64,000 bases of DNA. Origin: Vreelandella sulfidaeris (GTDB lineage: Bacteria; Pseudomonadota; Gammaproteobacteria; Pseudomonadales; Halomonadaceae). Of this stretch, positions 63,285 to 64,000 are shown piece by piece (within the stretch, counting starts at the first letter, position 1; every line of letters begins with the position of its first letter). The notes below the pieces were generated by a model, which saw nothing but the letters and a program-made list of their open reading frames with translations, ran no database searches and was not told where the DNA came from. The stretch is taken from positions 1,488,001-1,552,000 of the forward strand of contig AP019514.1 in assembly GCA_007182875.1 (NCBI GenBank), written 5' to 3'. The position numbers and the translations under genes were made by a program.

Positions 63285-64000
63285 CTATGAATCGCGTTGG
63301 CCGGATATATTTTCATTAATCGGAATAGCGGGAAGCGGGCGTTCGCCAACTTCTAGCGTCATTTCCATGCGCTCACCGCTACGTACAATGGTTAGCGGGA
63401 GTGATGTGCCCGGCGGTATGGAGGCAATTTCACTCATTGTGGAGCGAGCATCTAAAATTGGCTGTCCGTCGACGGCAAGGAGTACATCCCCCGGTTCCAG
63501 CCCTGCTTGTGCCGCTGGGCCGCCGCTCACGACACCTGCAACGATGACGCCTTGGGGTGTTTGCAAGCCAAAGGACGCCGCCAGTTCTCGTGACAGCGCC
63601 TGTGCTTCAATGCCTAACCAGCCGCGAATGACCCGCCCCTGTGTGACCAGTTCATCGAGTATGCTGTGAGCAAGGTTGGCGGGGATCGCAAACCCAATGC
63701 CCTGAGAGCCTCCCGAGCGCGAGAAGATCGCGGTATTAATGCCGACCAAAGCGCCCTCTGGGTTGACCAGCGCGCCCCCGGAGTTACCTGGGTTGATAGC
63801 GGCATCCGTTTGAATAAAATCTTCGTAGGCGTTAAGCCCGAGATGATTGCGCCCTGTGGCACTAATAATCCCCATGGTGACTGTCTGGCCGACACCGAAA
63901 GGATTGCCAATGGCAAGCGCTACGTCACCCACTGCTACATCGGCTGAGTCCGTCAGTTCAATGACAGGCAAGTCGTCCAGTGCAATCCCTCAGTACAGCC
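63285..64000 (-). CDS. DegS/AlgW-type periplasmic serine protease, partial (runs off the window)
   Basis: C-terminal two thirds of an HtrA-family protease. The catalytic Ser is in QTDAAINPGNSGGALVNPEG; ALAIGNPFGVGQTVTMGIIS and SQGIGFAIPANLAHSILDEL are family-typical. One PDZ domain follows (GVIVAGVVSGGPAAQAGLEP, GDVLLAVDGQPI). A single PDZ fits DegS/AlgW, the anchored protease that starts RseA/MucA cleavage and activates sigma-E/AlgU, more than two-PDZ DegP. A surplus G near 63986 breaks the frame close to the edge; corrected it reads LAVLRIALDDLPVIEL. The N-terminal anchor and catalytic His/Asp are outside. In Pseudomonas algW likewise lies near hisG-hisD. Confidence 0.88.

Overview
The window is ordinary chromosome from a gammaproteobacterium. 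Gene order and protein sequence fit Halomonas or a close halomonad best (inference; no database was searched). Several blocks follow the E. coli order: orn/rsgA/psd/queG, nnr-tsaE-amiB-mutL-miaA-hfq-hflX-hflK-hflC-purA, mreBCD-maf-rng-yhdP-tldD and kdsD-kdsC-lptC-lptA-lptB-rpoN-hpf-ptsN-rapZ-npr. Others are arranged as in Pseudomonas: hisZ lies before purA, and murA-hisG-hisD is followed by a DegS/AlgW-type protease. No rRNA, tRNA, insertion sequence, prophage or CRISPR array was seen.

Layout. 1-4.6 kb: divergent epmB (partial) / efp-epmA, then psd, sseA and rsgA on the minus strand. 4.7-6.5 kb: orn and convergent queG. 6.6-19.9 kb: a long plus-strand run for metabolite repair, tRNA modification, cell-wall hydrolysis, mismatch repair, Hfq and the HflKC complex, ending with hisZ-purA. 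20-29.4 kb: mixed single genes (cobO, yajQ, pepN, a lipid kinase, an unrecognised acidic lipoprotein, a cold-shock gene, a RhtB exporter, slt, a DUF1232 gene). 29.4-36.5 kb: htpG with a sigma-32-like promoter, gpsA-sixA, and gatCAB. 36.7-48.7 kb: mreBCD, maf, rng, yhdP, tldD, yjgA, pmbA. 48.7-55.9 kb: nitrogen-PTS/RpoN/Lpt/Kds cluster on the minus strand. 56.3-63.2 kb: mlaFEDCB-ibaG-murA-hisG-hisD. 63.3 kb to the end: partial DegS/AlgW-like protease.

Functional themes. Much of the window builds or maintains the envelope: Kdo synthesis (kdsD, kdsC), LPS transport (lptABC), phospholipid transport (mla, yhdP), cell shape (mreBCD), and peptidoglycan synthesis and turnover (murA, amiB, slt). The three EF-P modification genes sit together. 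The short HisG and its obligatory partner HisZ are both present, 44 kb apart.

Data quality. About 35 conserved genes, many of them essential (murA, gatABC, purA, lptB, tsaE, orn, mreB), carry one or more small frameshifts, mostly one-base changes in homopolymer length. Each gene reads on as a normal family member once the indel is corrected. I therefore treat them as sequencing or assembly errors, not pseudogenes, and give the span of the whole gene.

The least expected pattern is a set of short tandem duplications (13-17 bp) placed on or just after stop codons (epmA, purA, DUF1232, sixA, yjgA), with similar short repeats in other intergenic regions and inside the gpsA 3' end. I found no convincing undescribed multi-gene system.
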